Below, piece after piece: positions 54,662-64,000 of a stretch of 64,000 nt of DNA (position 1 is its first letter; each line of letters begins with the position of its first letter). Made by a program: the position numbers and the translations under genes. The stretch is from Proluteimonas flavola. GTDB taxonomy: Bacteria; Pseudomonadota; Gammaproteobacteria; Xanthomonadales; Xanthomonadaceae. The notes under the pieces were generated by a model. The model was not told the DNA's origin. It saw only the letters and a program-made list of their open reading frames with translations, and did no database searches. The DNA lies in NCBI RefSeq assembly GCF_021191705.1, contig NZ_JAIWPU010000005.1, forward strand, positions 186,001 through 250,000, read 5' to 3'.

Positions 54662-55186
54662 ATTAGCACCCCTGACAACAAGCAGAATCGGCGCAACCAG
54701 GACATCCGCGTACCGCGGGTGCGCGTGATTGGTTCCGACGGAGAGATGATCGGCGTCCTCACGCGCGAAGAAGCGCTGAAGGCTGCCGAGGAGGAAGGTC
54801 TTGACCTCGTCGAGATCCAGCCCAACGCGGATCCGCCGGTCTGCAAGATCATGGACTTCGGCAAGTTCAAGTTCGACCTGCAGAAGAAGGCGAACGAAGC
54901 CAAGAAGAAGACCAGGCAGCAGGAAATCAAGGAACTCAAGTTCCGGCCGGTCACCGACGAAGGCGACTACCAGATCAAGCTGCGCAAGATGCGCGGGTTC
55001 CTCGAAGACGGCGACAAGATCAAGGTCAACATCCGCTTCCGTGGCCGCGAGATGAGCCACCAGGAACTGGGTCGCGAGATGGCGTCGCGCATCGAGGCCG
55101 ACCTGGGCGAGGATATCGTCATCGAATCGCGTCCGCGCCTCGAAGGCCGGCAGATGGTGATGATGATCGCCCCCAAGAAGAAATGA
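54662..55186 (+). CDS. infC: Translation initiation factor IF-3, AUU start
   Basis: 174 residues when started at ATT 54662, with GGAG at 54650-54653 eight bases upstream. An in-frame ATG at 54638 has no ribosome site and would add eight unconserved residues. The protein begins [16 protein letters not shown] (Met incorporated at the start) and has the N-domain, the Lys-rich linker helix [14 protein letters not shown] and the C-domain [14 protein letters not shown]. The AUU start is the known autoregulatory device in E. coli, where IF-3 rejects its own start codon. Confidence 0.95.
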   Translation: MSTPDNKQNRRNQDIRVPRVRVIGSDGEMIGVLTREEALKAAEEEGLDLVEIQPNADPPVCKIMDFGKFKFDLQKKANEAKKKTRQQEIKELKFRPVTDEGDYQIKLRKMRGFLEDGDKIKVNIRFRGREMSHQELGREMASRIEADLGEDIVIESRPRLEGRQMVMMIAPKKK

Positions 55187-55187
55187 T

Positions 55188-55245
55188 CTTTCGCGCCTCC
55201 GGCGCGAAAGACATCCCGTTTCCCTCTCCCGCGTGCGGGAGAGGG
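55188..55245. repeat. Two palindromes after infC
   Basis: CTTTCGCGCC, loop TCC, GGCGCGAAAG (55188-55210), then CCCTCTCCCGC, GT, GCGGGAGAGGG (55222-55245), the latter a common dispersed repeat in this family. Neither has a T tract of its own. Confidence 0.7.
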
Positions 55246-55260
55246 TTCAGGGTGAGGGAA

Positions 55261-55287
55261 GGCGCCGCAAGGCGCCTCTTTTCGTTT
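55261..55287 (+). terminator. Terminator between infC and rpmI
   Basis: GGCGCC, loop GCAA, GGCGCC (55261-55276), followed by TCTTTTCGTTT. It may partly separate thrS-infC from the ribosomal protein genes. Confidence 0.7.
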
Positions 55288-55384
55288 CCGCTCACCGTGG
55301 CATCTCGATCGCAAGCCCTGCGCTCGTTCCTGTCCGCCTGTAGAAGCGCGCAAACGCTTTCCGGCGGGGAGGCAAACCCATGAT

Positions 55385-55413
55385 TTGCAAGCCCAACCCC
55401 CGCACGGCATAAT
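55385..55413 (+). promoter_or_regulatory. Promoter and leader of rpmI-rplT
   Basis: TTGCAA (55385-55390), exactly 17 bp, CATAAT (55408-55413). The resulting transcript has a leader of about 147 bases before rpmI, long enough for the translational control by L20 that is known for this operon; I cannot prove the fold by eye. Confidence 0.75.
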
Positions 55414-55567
55414 GCGCGGCTCCCCGGTCCGCCGGGGTGGCAGATTCATCCAGGACCCGCCTGGATTCCTTCATGGGATCAAAGGCTCAACACCGGCATG
55501 GGCAGGACGGAAAGCGTGGCACTAGCCACCGCCCAGTCAGTACTCGTATCCCACAAGGACTCTCGCA

Positions 55568-55765
55568 ATGCCCAAGATCAAGACGCACCGGGGTGCCGCC
55601 AAGCGGTTCCGGAAGACGGCGTCCGGCAAGTTCAAGGCCGGCCATGCAAACCGTAGCCACATCCTCACGAAGAAGACGACCAAGCGGAAGCGCGGTCTTC
55701 GTCAGACGAACATCATTCCGGCATGCGACAGCGCTCGCGTCGCCCGCATGCTGCCGTATCTCTGA
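55568..55765 (+). CDS. rpmI: Ribosomal protein L35
   Basis: 65 residues, the usual length, beginning [14 protein letters not shown], with the basic [12 protein letters not shown] segment. AAGGACTCTCGC precedes the ATG. It is a component of the large ribosomal subunit and lies 13 bases before rplT, probably co-translated with it. Confidence 0.97.
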   Translation: MPKIKTHRGAAKRFRKTASGKFKAGHANRSHILTKKTTKRKRGLRQTNIIPACDSARVARMLPYL

Positions 55766-55778
55766 GGAGGACTGAACC

Positions 55779-56138
55779 ATGGCTCGAGTCAAGCGGGGCG
55801 TCCAGGCACGCCGTCGTCACAAGAAGGTTCTCGGCCGCGCGAAGGGCTATTACAACGCCCGTCGCAAGGTCTTCCGCGTCGCCAAGCAGGCCGTCATCAA
55901 GGCCGGCCAGTACGCATACATCGGTCGCAAGCTCAAGAAGCGCGATTTCCGCTCGCTGTGGATCACGCGTATCAACGCGGCCGCACGTCTGAACGGCATC
56001 AGCTACAGCCGCTTCATGAACGGTCTGCTCAAGGCCGGCATCACGCTGGATCGCAAGATCCTGGCCGACCTCGCGGTCAACGATGCAACCGGCTTCGCCG
56101 CGCTCGCCGAGAAGGCGAAGGGCGCGCTGGCGGCCTGA
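55779..56138 (+). CDS. rplT: Ribosomal protein L20
   Basis: 119 residues. Strongly basic N-terminal extension ([18 protein letters not shown]) and globular C-terminal domain ([20 protein letters not shown]). L20 starts assembly of the 50S subunit and in other bacteria represses rpmI-rplT translation. GAGGAGGAC is five to ten bases before the ATG. Confidence 0.97.
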   Translation: MARVKRGVQARRRHKKVLGRAKGYYNARRKVFRVAKQAVIKAGQYAYIGRKLKKRDFRSLWITRINAAARLNGISYSRFMNGLLKAGITLDRKILADLAVNDATGFAALAEKAKGALAA

Positions 56139-56194
56139 GGCCGTCGTCTCCACCGTAAAGCGGTACTGCCGCCGGATCCGTCCGGCGGTCACGT

Positions 56195-56228
56195 GGGGAA
56201 GGGCGCAAGTCCTTCCCCATATTTTTTT
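56195..56228 (+). terminator. Terminator after rplT
   Basis: GGGGAAGG (56195-56202), eight-base loop, CCTTCCCC (56211-56218), then ATATTTTTTT. A second hairpin, CCGCCGGA/TCCGGCGG, lies just before it. I found no Phe-codon leader peptide like pheM in this gap. Confidence 0.9.
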
Positions 56229-56242
56229 GGGGCTTTGTGTTC

Positions 56243-56356
56243 GTGGGAGCGGCCGGGGGGGGGGCCCCCGGCGCCCCCCCCCCCCAGCCGCCCACGGCGC
56301 GGCCATGGGCGCGACGCCGTTCCCACCCAGGCCATCGCGCCCAAGGGCGCTCCCAC
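56243..56356. repeat. REP-like element with G/C homopolymers
   Basis: Outer ends GTGGGAGC and GCTCCCAC belong to the local REP family. Inside are runs of G10, C5 and C14 that do not fit the copies elsewhere, so the base calls here may be wrong. Confidence 0.65.
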
Positions 56357-56359
56357 TGA

Positions 56360-57370
<1,011 letters not shown>

Positions 57371-57375
57371 GGAAC

Positions 57376-57473
57376 GGGATTCGGAAGTGGGGATTGGGGA
57401 TTCGGAAACGCGGATCCCGACCGACGACCGAACTCCTGCTGTTTCGAATCCCCAATCCCGAATTTCGAATCCC
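57376..57473. repeat. Nested inverted repeat between pheS and pheT
   Basis: Outer arms GGGATTCGGAA and TTTCGAATCCC, inner arms at 57390-57409 and 57441-57459 that pair with a single bulge. The GGGATTCGGGATTC-type sequence is a dispersed element in this bacterial family. In the mRNA it would form one long hairpin. Confidence 0.75.
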
Positions 57474-57484
57474 AAAATTTCAGA

Positions 57485-59875
57485 ATGAAATTTTCAGAAA
57501 ACTGGCTGCGCCAGCACGTCAAGACCGATGCCACCCGTGACCAGCTGGCGGCGACACTGACTGCGATCGGCCTCGAGGTCGAAGAGATCACGCCGCTGGG
57601 CGACGCGCTCGATGGTGTCGTGGTCGCGCGGATCGTCTCGGCCGGGAAGCACCCCGAAGCCGACCGTCTGCAGGTCTGCCAGGTCGATGCGGGCGGCCAG
57701 ACACTGCAGATCGTCTGCGGCGCGCCGAACGCGCGCCCGGGCCTCGTCGCGCCACTGGCAACCATCGGGACGACCGTCGGCACGCTGACGATCAAGGCCG
57801 CGCAGCTGCGCGGCGTCGACTCCAACGGCATGTTGTGCTCGGCCAAGGAACTGGGCATCGACGCCGACGCGTCCGGTCTGCTCGAACTGCCCGACGATGC
57901 GCCGATCGGCGCGCCGCTGGCGGAGTACCTCGGACTGCCCGACGCGAGCATCGAACTCAAGCTCACGCCGAACCGTGCCGACTGCTTCGGTATCCGCGGC
58001 ATCGCGTTCGATGTGGCCGCTGCCTGCGGCAGCGAAGTCGCGTCGCTCGATGCGCCGCCCGTGCCGGCCAGCACGGATGCGTCGCTGCAGGTCGTGCTGG
58101 ATGCGGGCGCCGATGCGCCGCGTTATCTCGGCCGCGTGATCGAAGGCATCGACGCGACGCGCCCGACGCCGTCGTGGATGGCCGAGCGCCTGCGCCGCAG
58201 TGGCGTCCGTCCGGTCAGCTTCCTCGTCGACGTCACCCAGTACGTGATGCTCGAACTCGGCCAGCCGATGCATGCCTTCGACCGCGACCTGCTCACCGGT
58301 CCGGTCGGCGTGCGCCGCGCGCGCAAGGGCGAGACGCTCAAGCTGCTCGACGGCCGCGACGTGACGCTGGACGAACAGTTTCTCGCGATCACCGACGCCA
58401 GCGGTACTGACCAAAGCCGCGTCATCGCGCTGGCCGGTGTCATGGGCGGTTTCGATACGCGCGTGACCGACGGCACCCGCAACGTCTTCCTCGAATCCGC
58501 GCACTTCGCACCGGACGCGATCATCGGCCGCAGCCGTCGTCTCGGCCTGCACACCGATGCCGCGCACCGCTTCGAGCGCGGGGTGGATCCCGAACTGCCG
58601 CGGACCGCGATCGAATACGCGACGCGCCTGATTCTCAATGTCGCTGGCGGCAGCGCCGGTCCGGTGACCGCTGCCGAACTCGATGCACACCTCGCGCAGC
58701 CGCGCACGATCGTGCTGCGTCGCGCACGCCTGACGCGGGTGCTCGGCCTGACCGTCGACGACGCGGAGATCGAGCGCATCCTGCGCGCGCTGGGGCTCAC
58801 CGTCGTCGCGAACAGCGAAGGCTGGCAGGTCACCGCGCCGACGCGTCGCTTCGATCTGGCGATCGAGGAAGACCTGATCGAAGAGGTCGTGCGCATCCAC
58901 GGCTACGACCGCGTGCCGACCACGCTGCCCGGCGGCGCGACGCGCATCGCTGCGCCCAGCGAGACCCATGTCGCCGAATCCGAGCTGCGCAGGCAGATGG
59001 TCGCGCGCGATTGCCTGGAGACGGTCAACTTCGCCTTCGTCGATGCGTCGCTGCTCGCGACCTGGCAGGCGGATGCCGGCAGCGTGCCGCTGGCCAATCC
59101 GCTGAGCGCCGAACTCGGCGTCATGCGCACCGCCTTGCTGCCGGGCCTGGTCTCCACGCTCGCCCGCAATCTCGCGCGCCAGCAGGCGCGCGTACGCCTG
59201 TTCGAACTCGGCAAGGTGTTCGTGCAGGCGGACGCCGCCGGCGCCGCGCCGGTCGAGACCTTGCGCGTGGCTGCCGCGGTGGCCGGCGATGCCGGCGCCG
59301 AGCAGTGGGGCGATGCGACGCGTCCGGTCGATTACTTCGATCTCAAGGGCGATCTCGAAGCGCTGGCCGCTGTCGCCGGCGCGACGCTCACGTTCGCGCG
59401 TTCGACCGCGCCGCATGGTCATCCTGGTCGCTCGGCCGACGTGCTGCGCGACGGCGCACGCGTAGGCTGGATCGGCGAACTGCACCCCCGCCTGCTGCGC
59501 GCGCTCGACATCGACGTGCCGGTGGTGGCGTTCGAACTCGACGCGGCGGCGCTGCAGGCGCGTCCGCTGCCGCGCGTGACCGGGCTGTCGAAGTTCCCGT
59601 CGGTGCGCCGCGACCTGGCGATCGTCGCGCCGGAATCGGTCGACTGGTCTGCGCTGGAGAACACGGTGCGCGCATCCGCCGGTCCGCTGCTGGCCGAGGT
59701 GCGGCTGTTCGACCGTTATGCCGGGCAAGGGGTCGAAACGGGGTTCAGGAGTCTCGCCATGGGCTTGATTCTGCAGGAAAGTTCACGCACTCTGACCGAT
59801 CGCGATGTCGATGCCGTCGTTGCGGATGTCGTGGCCGCGCTCGCGCACGGACACGACGCGAAGATCCGGGGCTGA
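57485..59875 (+). CDS. pheT: Phenylalanyl-tRNA synthetase beta subunit
   Basis: 796 residues, usual length. tRNA-binding EMAP-type domain at about 40-150 ([17 protein letters not shown]), B3/B4 editing domain, B5 domain ([20 protein letters not shown]), the degenerate class II core, and the C-terminal FDX-ACB anticodon-binding domain ([18 protein letters not shown] to the end). It partners PheS and removes tyrosine mischarged to tRNA-Phe. Confidence 0.97.
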   Translation: MKFSENWLRQHVKTDATRDQLAATLTAIGLEVEEITPLGDALDGVVVARIVSAGKHPEADRLQVCQVDAGGQTLQIVCGAPNARPGLVAPLATIGTTVGTLTIKAAQLRGVDSNGMLCSAKELGIDADASGLLELPDDAPIGAPLAEYLGLPDASIELKLTPNRADCFGIRGIAFDVAAACGSEVASLDAPPVPASTDASLQVVLDAGADAPRYLGRVIEGIDATRPTPSWMAERLRRSGVRPVSFLVDVTQYVMLELGQPMHAFDRDLLTGPVGVRRARKGETLKLLDGRDVTLDEQFLAITDASGTDQSRVIALAGVMGGFDTRVTDGTRNVFLESAHFAPDAIIGRSRRLGLHTDAAHRFERGVDPELPRTAIEYATRLILNVAGGSAGPVTAAELDAHLAQPRTIVLRRARLTRVLGLTVDDAEIERILRALGLTVVANSEGWQVTAPTRRFDLAIEEDLIEEVVRIHGYDRVPTTLPGGATRIAAPSETHVAESELRRQMVARDCLETVNFAFVDASLLATWQADAGSVPLANPLSAELGVMRTALLPGLVSTLARNLARQQARVRLFELGKVFVQADAAGAAPVETLRVAAAVAGDAGAEQWGDATRPVDYFDLKGDLEALAAVAGATLTFARSTAPHGHPGRSADVLRDGARVGWIGELHPRLLRALDIDVPVVAFELDAAALQARPLPRVTGLSKFPSVRRDLAIVAPESVDWSALENTVRASAGPLLAEVRLFDRYAGQGVETGFRSLAMGLILQESSRTLTDRDVDAVVADVVAALAHGHDAKIRG

Positions 59876-59897
59876 GGCCTCACAGGGGGACTGCTGC

Positions 59898-60209
59898 GTG
59901 GCACTGACGAAGGCGGACATGGCCGAGAAACTCTACGAGGAAGTCGGCTTGAACAAGCGCGAGGCGAAGGAATTCGTCGACGCCTTCTTCGACGTGTTGC
60001 GCGATGCGCTGCAGCAGGGCCGTCAGGTCAAGCTGTCGGGCTTCGGCAATTTCGACCTGCGCCGCAAGAACGAGCGCCCTGGCCGCAACCCCAAGACCGG
60101 TGAGGAGATTCCGATCTCCGCACGGACCGTGGTGACCTTCCGTCCGGGCCAGAAGCTCAAGGAACGCGTCGAGGCCTATACCGGCTCGGTGGGCGCCGCG
60201 CATGCTTGA
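59898..60209 (+). CDS. ihfA: Integration host factor alpha subunit
   Basis: 103 residues from GTG 59898 with AGGGGGA upstream. HU/IHF fold: [32 protein letters not shown] helices, [13 protein letters not shown], and the DNA-bending beta arm [14 protein letters not shown] with the intercalating Pro. It bends DNA with IhfB in recombination, phage integration and transcription; phage integrases often need it. It overlaps the merR-type gene by eight bases. Confidence 0.97.
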   Translation: MALTKADMAEKLYEEVGLNKREAKEFVDAFFDVLRDALQQGRQVKLSGFGNFDLRRKNERPGRNPKTGEEIPISARTVVTFRPGQKLKERVEAYTGSVGAAHA

Positions 60210-60558
60210 CCCGGGCAGCAATCGCGAACTGCCGCCGATCCCGGCGAAGCGCTACTTCACCATCGGTGAGGTCAGCGAGCTGTGCGACGTCAAGCCGCAC
60301 GTGCTGCGTTACTGGGAGACGGAGTTTCCGAGCCTGAGCCCGGTCAAGCGTCGCGGCAACCGCCGGTACTACCAGCGCCACGACGTGCTGATGGTGCGCC
60401 AGATCCGCGGTTTGCTGTACGAGCAGGGCTACACGATCGGCGGCGCGCGCCTGCGCCTGGAAGGCGAGGGCGCGAAGCAGGAGTCCGCGCTGAGCAGCCA
60501 GATCGTGCGCCAGGTGCGCATGGAGCTCGAGGACGTGCTGCAGTTGCTGAAGCGCTGA
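60202..60558 (+). CDS. MerR family regulator
   Basis: 118 residues. MerR-type winged helix ([32 protein letters not shown], then [30 protein letters not shown]) and a C-terminal helix for dimerisation. It lacks cysteines that would bind metal, so the effector is unknown. The position behind ihfA, with overlapping ends, is conserved in many gammaproteobacteria. Confidence 0.9.
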   Translation: MLDPGSNRELPPIPAKRYFTIGEVSELCDVKPHVLRYWETEFPSLSPVKRRGNRRYYQRHDVLMVRQIRGLLYEQGYTIGGARLRLEGEGAKQESALSSQIVRQVRMELEDVLQLLKR

Positions 60559-60600
60559 GCGCGCCACGTCACATGGATGGGCGAAACGACCGCCAGACGG

Positions 60601-60606
60601 TATAAT
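60601..60606 (+). promoter_or_regulatory. -10 box of tRNA-Pro
   Basis: Perfect TATAAT eleven bases before the tRNA. The -35 region at the right distance reads TGGGCG and is poor. Confidence 0.6.
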
Positions 60607-60616
60607 TTCCAGATTC

Positions 60617-60693
60617 CGGGGTATAGCGCAGCCTGGTAGCGCACTTGTCTGGGGGACAAGTGGTCGTCGGTTCAAATCCGGCTACCCCGACCA
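60617..60693 (+). tRNA. tRNA-Pro (GGG), prophage attachment gene
   Basis: Acceptor CGGGGTA pairs with TACCCCG; anticodon stem CTTGT/ACAAG encloses CTGGGGG, giving anticodon GGG; T arm CGGTTCAAATCCG; CCA encoded. A phage integrase gene lies directly downstream and points toward it, the usual sign that the tRNA 3' end is the attachment site. Confidence 0.97.
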
Positions 60694-60711
60694 ATTTAAG
60701 TTTTGAAATCA

Positions 60712-60743
60712 GCGGCTTGCAGTGATCCTGCAGGCCGCTTTTT
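60712..60743. terminator. Terminator between tRNA-Pro and integrase
   Basis: GCGGCTTGCAG (60712-60722), loop TGATC, CTGCAGGCCGC (60728-60738), then TTTTT. One G-T pair in an 11-base stem. Oriented to end the tRNA transcript. Confidence 0.9.
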
Positions 60744-60775
60744 CGTTCTGCACCCTATCTCACCCTGAGCACACC

Positions 60776-61873
60776 CTATCGGGACAACGAAAGTCCCGTC
60801 TCAACGTCGCTCCAAGGCACCTCGTGGCCCTCCAGGTAGACGGTCGTCATCGACTCGCTGGCGTGTCCCATCAGCGCTTGGACCTGCTGCAGCGTCCATC
60901 CCTGCTCGCGGAGTAGAGCGCCGCCGAGGCTGCGGATCTCATGGAAGGTCGGCGGATTGTCGCCGGCGATCTCGGCGGCGTCGCGCGCGTCGGAGAACGC
61001 CCGGGTGATCTGCTCGGGCAGCAGTTGGGTGTGGTGCACGCGCGCCGCGGCCTTCATCCCCTGCGGCCGCTGCTTCTCCGGGAGCCGGTGGACCAGGTAC
61101 GGCGACACGACATCGTCGCGACACCGAGCGATCAGTGCGGCCAGATCGGCGCCGACCTTGATCTTGAGCCGCACGGCCGAGCTGCCTTCGGTCTTCTGCG
61201 GAACGACCCAGAGCGCCCCGTCGTGCACGTCCGCGAAGCGTAGCCCGGCGACATCCTCACGGCGCAGCAGCGTCAGCAGCGAAAGCTCCATCGCGTTCTG
61301 CAGCCAGAACGGCGCCTTCGCGTGCACCTTGCGATAGACGTCGAGCGTCAGGCGCTCGCGCTTCCGCTGGTTGGCGAACTTGCGGGTCGCCTCGGCTGGG
61401 TTGCTGTCGATCCAGCCCTCCTGCACCGCGCACGCGAGGATCCAGCCCAGGACCAAACGGTAGGTCTGGCGGCTGCGCGCCGACTCGGTCACTCCGCGGA
61501 TGTACTCGGCGCAGTCCTTCACCGACAGCTGGTCGAGATCGCGATCTCCCAGATCGGCCTCGACGCGCTTCAGGAAGATTTCGTACCAGGTCGCGGTCTT
61601 CGGCGCCCAGCCGCGGTGCGGCAAGTCGTCGGCCCGGAAGACAGCGATTGCGTCACGCAGCGTATGACCGCCAGCGATGACCTTGTCCAGAAGCGAAGCC
61701 TTCCCGACAAGCTGTTCGTTCGCCTGGCGGGCAGTCTCGAATGCCGCCGCGCGGTTCTTACCCAGCCAGATCTCCTTGCCCGTGAGCGGGTGCCGGTACT
61801 TGAATCCGTCACGGTTGGGGTAGAGATTGGCCGGCCAGCCGGCTCGGCTCTTGGATCGGACGCGTCCCATCAT
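60776..61873 (-). CDS. int: Phage integrase, tyrosine recombinase
   Basis: 365 residues (ATG 61873, or 61870 one codon later). N-terminal arm-binding-like part (NRDGFKYRHPLTGKEIWLGKNR), SAM-like core-binding domain at about 70-170, catalytic domain with Arg204 or 205 (LTLLRREDVAGLRF), Lys227, His311-x-x-Arg314 (FHEIRSLGG), His337 (MGHASES) and nucleophile Tyr346 (TTVYLEGH). This is the lambda Int layout. Its 3' end points to tRNA-Pro. Confidence 0.96.
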   Translation of the reverse strand: MMGRVRSKSRAGWPANLYPNRDGFKYRHPLTGKEIWLGKNRAAAFETARQANEQLVGKASLLDKVIAGGHTLRDAIAVFRADDLPHRGWAPKTATWYEIFLKRVEADLGDRDLDQLSVKDCAEYIRGVTESARSRQTYRLVLGWILACAVQEGWIDSNPAEATRKFANQRKRERLTLDVYRKVHAKAPFWLQNAMELSLLTLLRREDVAGLRFADVHDGALWVVPQKTEGSSAVRLKIKVGADLAALIARCRDDVVSPYLVHRLPEKQRPQGMKAAARVHHTQLLPEQITRAFSDARDAAEIAGDNPPTFHEIRSLGGALLREQGWTLQQVQALMGHASESMTTVYLEGHEVPWSDVETGLSLSR

Positions 61874-61879
61874 CGGACC

Positions 61880-62077
61880 TTACCCCGCTTCCAGAATGCG
61901 CTGCAGCAGCGGGTTGCCGTTGGCGAGCCACGCGGCTTCGTCGATGTACCAAGTACCGCCGACCTTGCGGCCGGGCAGCTTCCCGTTGCGCAGCCACCGC
62001 CGCACGGTCACTTCGTCCGGCGCGCTGCCCTCGGCAAAGTGCTTCGCCTGCCACTGGGGGATGCCCATCAGCTTCAT
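61880..62077 (-). CDS. Excisionase-like DNA-binding protein
   Basis: 65 residues from ATG 62077, with GAGGAAGG upstream; a longer frame has no support. A MerR-like/excisionase HTH: TVRRWLRNGKLPGRKVGGTWYIDEAAWL, where the short recognition helix is followed by a beta wing. Six bases separate it from the integrase, so it probably sets the direction of recombination. The start overlaps the next small gene by ATGA. Confidence 0.8.
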   Translation of the reverse strand: MKLMGIPQWQAKHFAEGSAPDEVTVRRWLRNGKLPGRKVGGTWYIDEAAWLANGNPLLQRILEAG

Positions 62078-62256
62078 GCTGCCTTCCTCAGAATCAGGCG
62101 GCGCCACCACGACTGGCGGCACTGCTGCTGCAGGCGCTCGATCTCCGCACGCTGCAATTCGATGGTCGTCGCCGCGCGCGCCAACTCGTCGCGCAGCGTG
62201 TCCTTGCGCGGCTGACGCATCCGGCGCGGCGCGCGCGGGAATAGCTGCTCGGTCAT
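62074..62256 (-). CDS. Small phage protein, coiled coil
   Basis: 60 residues. Basic N-terminus (RAPRRMRQPRKDT) and a heptad-like helix (LRDELARAATTIELQRAEIERLQQQ). It overlaps both neighbours by four bases (ATGA at each end), so it is part of one translated unit. No family recognised. Confidence 0.6.
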   Translation of the reverse strand: MTEQLFPRAPRRMRQPRKDTLRDELARAATTIELQRAEIERLQQQCRQSWWRRLILRKAA

Positions 62257-63230
62257 GCCGCCTGGTCCCGGAACAACTCGTGGTTTTCTGCATTGACCTT
62301 TCGACCGGCGACCGCTGCTTCCACATTCCGGATCGCTTGGCGGAAGTAGCTGGCCTTCAGCTCCGCGCCGATGCCCTTGCGCCCAAGTGCGACGGCCGAA
62401 TAGACCTCGGACCCGACGCCCATGAAGGGCGTGAACACGACCTCGCCCGGGTTGCTACGCAGGGTAACGATGCGGTCGATCACGTCCAGTTGCAGCGGAT
62501 GCACGTGCTTCTCGTCGTCGGAGTCGCGCGCCTCGCGATACGGGAGAACGTGGTCGACCCGAATGTCGTCCCAGAAGCAGCTGGCGTACTGGCGCCAGAT
62601 CCAGTGCGAGAAACGGTTCTCCGTCTGCTTCCCCTGCCAGCCGCGGAACGGGAACAGTTCGGGCGGGATGGCGCGATCGCCGGCGTACTCTGTCAGGCCG
62701 GTCGGATGGGCCACTGGCACCGGGTTCTCGCCGCTGCGACGAAACACCAGCAGGTAGTCGGCGCCGGCAACGCCGCACTTCGTGGAATCCGCCACAAGCG
62801 TGGCGTGCGCGAGGTTCTTTTGCATGGTCCGCAGGCGGACGGCGAGCGGCTCCTTCCAGATTGCGTGCCGGGCGCAGTACTCCCACCCCTCGGCCTCGTG
62901 AAGCCGGATGATGTCTCCTGGGAAGTCGCGCAGGCCGTCGCAGCCGCTGTTGCTGGTCGGCACGTCCATGCAGTGCACCGCAGTCATGCGGCCAGGCATG
63001 GTGATGCGGTGCAGCTCCCGGACCACGAAGCGGTAGTGCTCCATGAAGGTGGCGTAGTCCGGGCAGTTGGACAGGTCGCGCTCGCTGCTGCTGTAGTGAT
63101 ACAGGCCGCCGAAGGGTGGGGAATAGACCGACAGGTGCACGCGCTCGTCGGGCAGAGACTGCATGACCTCGATGCAGTCGCCGTGATAGAGCGCGTACTG
63201 GTCGGCAACGCGCTGGTCGATTACAGCCAT
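62253..63230 (-). CDS. Phage DNA methyltransferase
   Basis: 325 residues. Catalytic motif IV SPPF at about 38-41 comes first (VHLSVYSPPFGGLYHYS) and the SAM-binding FxGxG motif comes last (VVFTPFMGVGSEVYSAVALGRKGIGAEL), the beta-class order of N4-cytosine or N6-adenine methyltransferases. The usual Asp before PF in motif I is Thr. No restriction enzyme is next to it, so it probably protects phage DNA. Recognition site unknown. It overlaps the helicase gene by ten bases. Confidence 0.85.
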   Translation of the reverse strand: MAVIDQRVADQYALYHGDCIEVMQSLPDERVHLSVYSPPFGGLYHYSSSERDLSNCPDYATFMEHYRFVVRELHRITMPGRMTAVHCMDVPTSNSGCDGLRDFPGDIIRLHEAEGWEYCARHAIWKEPLAVRLRTMQKNLAHATLVADSTKCGVAGADYLLVFRRSGENPVPVAHPTGLTEYAGDRAIPPELFPFRGWQGKQTENRFSHWIWRQYASCFWDDIRVDHVLPYREARDSDDEKHVHPLQLDVIDRIVTLRSNPGEVVFTPFMGVGSEVYSAVALGRKGIGAELKASYFRQAIRNVEAAVAGRKVNAENHELFRDQAA

Positions 63231-64000
63231 GCAGGGATCACCTCGGGATTAGGGAAGGAGGTCCGCGAATCGATCGACAGCTCGCGCTGCATCTCGCGGA
63301 CAAGGTTGGCGAACATGGCGTCAGCTTGGGACGCCTTCCGCTGCAGATTGGCCAGCACGCCGCGCTCGCCCTCGCTGGCGACGATGTCCACCGTGACGGG
63401 GCGCTGCTGACCGAACCGCCAGCAGCGGCGGATAGACTGGTAGTACTGCTCGAAGGAGTGCGATGGGAAGAACGTGACGTGGTTGCAGTGCTGGAAGTTG
63501 AGACCCCACGCACCGATCTTCGGCTTCGTCACCAGCACGCGGGCCTGGCCATTGGCGAAGGCCAGCAGACGCTCTTCCTTTTTCTCGTCGGAGTCGGAAC
63601 CGCTCACCTGCACCGCGCCCGGGATCATTTGCTCGAGCAGGTCGCCTTCGTCGTTCAGGTGGCACCACACCAGCGCCGGCTCGCCGGTATCGGCCACCAG
63701 GGCAGCGACTCGATCGCAGCGCTCACGCAGGGTCCCGCGGCGCTCCGCCCGCTGTTCCTTCAGGTCTGCAGCAGGGAGGGCAAACAGCTCGCCTACCGCG
63801 CGCGTGCGGGCCTCCACGATGTGCTCGCGCTCAAGCAGCTCCGGCAGGATGAATCGGCTGTCGTCAAAGCCGAGATCTGATGGCCTGCGGATCGCCCTCC
63901 CCCACGAGCACACCCACTGCCAGAACGGCTGCTCCGCATGGCCCTTGAACCGCCACTTCTGGGTCTTGCCGTGCATGCGCCCGGTGGCACTGTTGTTCAG
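63221..64000 (-). CDS. Phage SNF2/DEAD-type helicase, C-terminal part
   Basis: The last 259 codons; the gene begins beyond the right edge. Visible parts are a conserved LNNSATGRMHGKTQKWRFKG and FWQWVCSWGRAIRRPSDLGFDD block of phage helicases, then the second RecA-like domain with ALVWCHLNDEG (motif IV region), ARVLVTKPKIGAWGLNFQHC (motif V) and QSIRRCWRFGQ (motif VI arginines). Probably involved in phage DNA replication or transcription. Confidence 0.85.
   Translation of the reverse strand: MNNSATGRMHGKTQKWRFKGHAEQPFWQWVCSWGRAIRRPSDLGFDDSRFILPELLEREHIVEARTRAVGELFALPAADLKEQRAERRGTLRERCDRVAALVADTGEPALVWCHLNDEGDLLEQMIPGAVQVSGSDSDEKKEERLLAFANGQARVLVTKPKIGAWGLNFQHCNHVTFFPSHSFEQYYQSIRRCWRFGQQRPVTVDIVASEGERGVLANLQRKASQADAMFANLVREMQRELSIDSRTSFPNPEVIPAWL

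Larger units (their letters stand above)
60617..64000. mobile_element. Left end of a prophage at tRNA-Pro
   Basis: The tRNA 3' half would be the left attachment site. To the right follow, all on the minus strand and overlapping or closely packed, integrase, excisionase-like protein, a small protein, a DNA methyltransferase and a helicase that runs off the window. The other end is outside the window. Confidence 0.85.

Noticed and set aside
62253-63230. Restriction-modification system
   Set aside because: No restriction endonuclease gene is adjacent; the methyltransferase is packed among phage genes and fits phage self-modification better.

Overview
The window looks like chromosomal DNA of a Xanthomonadaceae/Lysobacteraceae gammaproteobacterium of the Lysobacter, Luteimonas or Xanthomonas type. 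The evidence is high GC throughout, the thrS-infC-rpmI-rplT-pheS-pheT-ihfA-merR order, a fimT-pilV-pilW-pilX-pilY1-pilE minor pilin operon, a maltodextrin locus built around a TonB-dependent receptor, a very large NdvB-type glucan synthase, and short palindromic repeats of the GTGGGAGCGCGC type.

Layout. 1-17 kb is a mosaic of housekeeping and envelope genes: an amino acid permease tail, a lipoprotein methyltransferase, an alpha/beta hydrolase, a ClpP-fold lipoprotein and an ABC exporter. SoxR follows, divergent from an oxidoreductase across a perfect MerR-type operator. Then come a LemA/DUF2207 pair, transporters, a Tat-exported aldo/keto reductase, a superoxide dismutase homologue lacking two metal ligands, and a coupled grxD-SDR-marC operon. 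17-22 kb holds an Oar-like TonB receptor and ppnN. 22-30 kb holds a LytS/AlgZ-type kinase facing away from the type IV minor pilin operon, tRNA-Asn and a second fimT. 30-42 kb holds uvrB, tRNA-Val and the 2,916-residue cyclic glucan synthase. 42-52 kb is a maltodextrin unit: TonB receptor, MFS permease, cytoplasmic alpha-glucosidase, exported alpha-amylase and LacI regulator, with the same 14-bp palindrome before the receptor and before the permease. 52.5-60.7 kb is the translation operon ending in tRNA-Pro(GGG). From the tRNA to the right edge lies the start of a prophage: integrase, excisionase-like protein, DNA methyltransferase and helicase.

How the genes work together. In the maltodextrin unit the receptor should move dextrins across the outer membrane, the amylase shorten them, the MFS carrier bring them through the inner membrane, the alpha-glucosidase release glucose, and LacI set expression. 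In the pilus unit FimT, PilV, PilW, PilX and PilE are prepilins and PilY1 the adhesin that together prime pilus assembly. The translation operon probably starts with a Thr-codon leader peptide and terminator before thrS, and infC uses an AUU start.

No wholly new multi-gene system is obvious. The best leads are the degenerate superoxide dismutase, the putative thrS attenuator, the shared palindrome of the dextrin unit, the triplicated soxR-DUF2207 junction, and a homopolymer scar at 14.5 kb that is probably an assembly fault.
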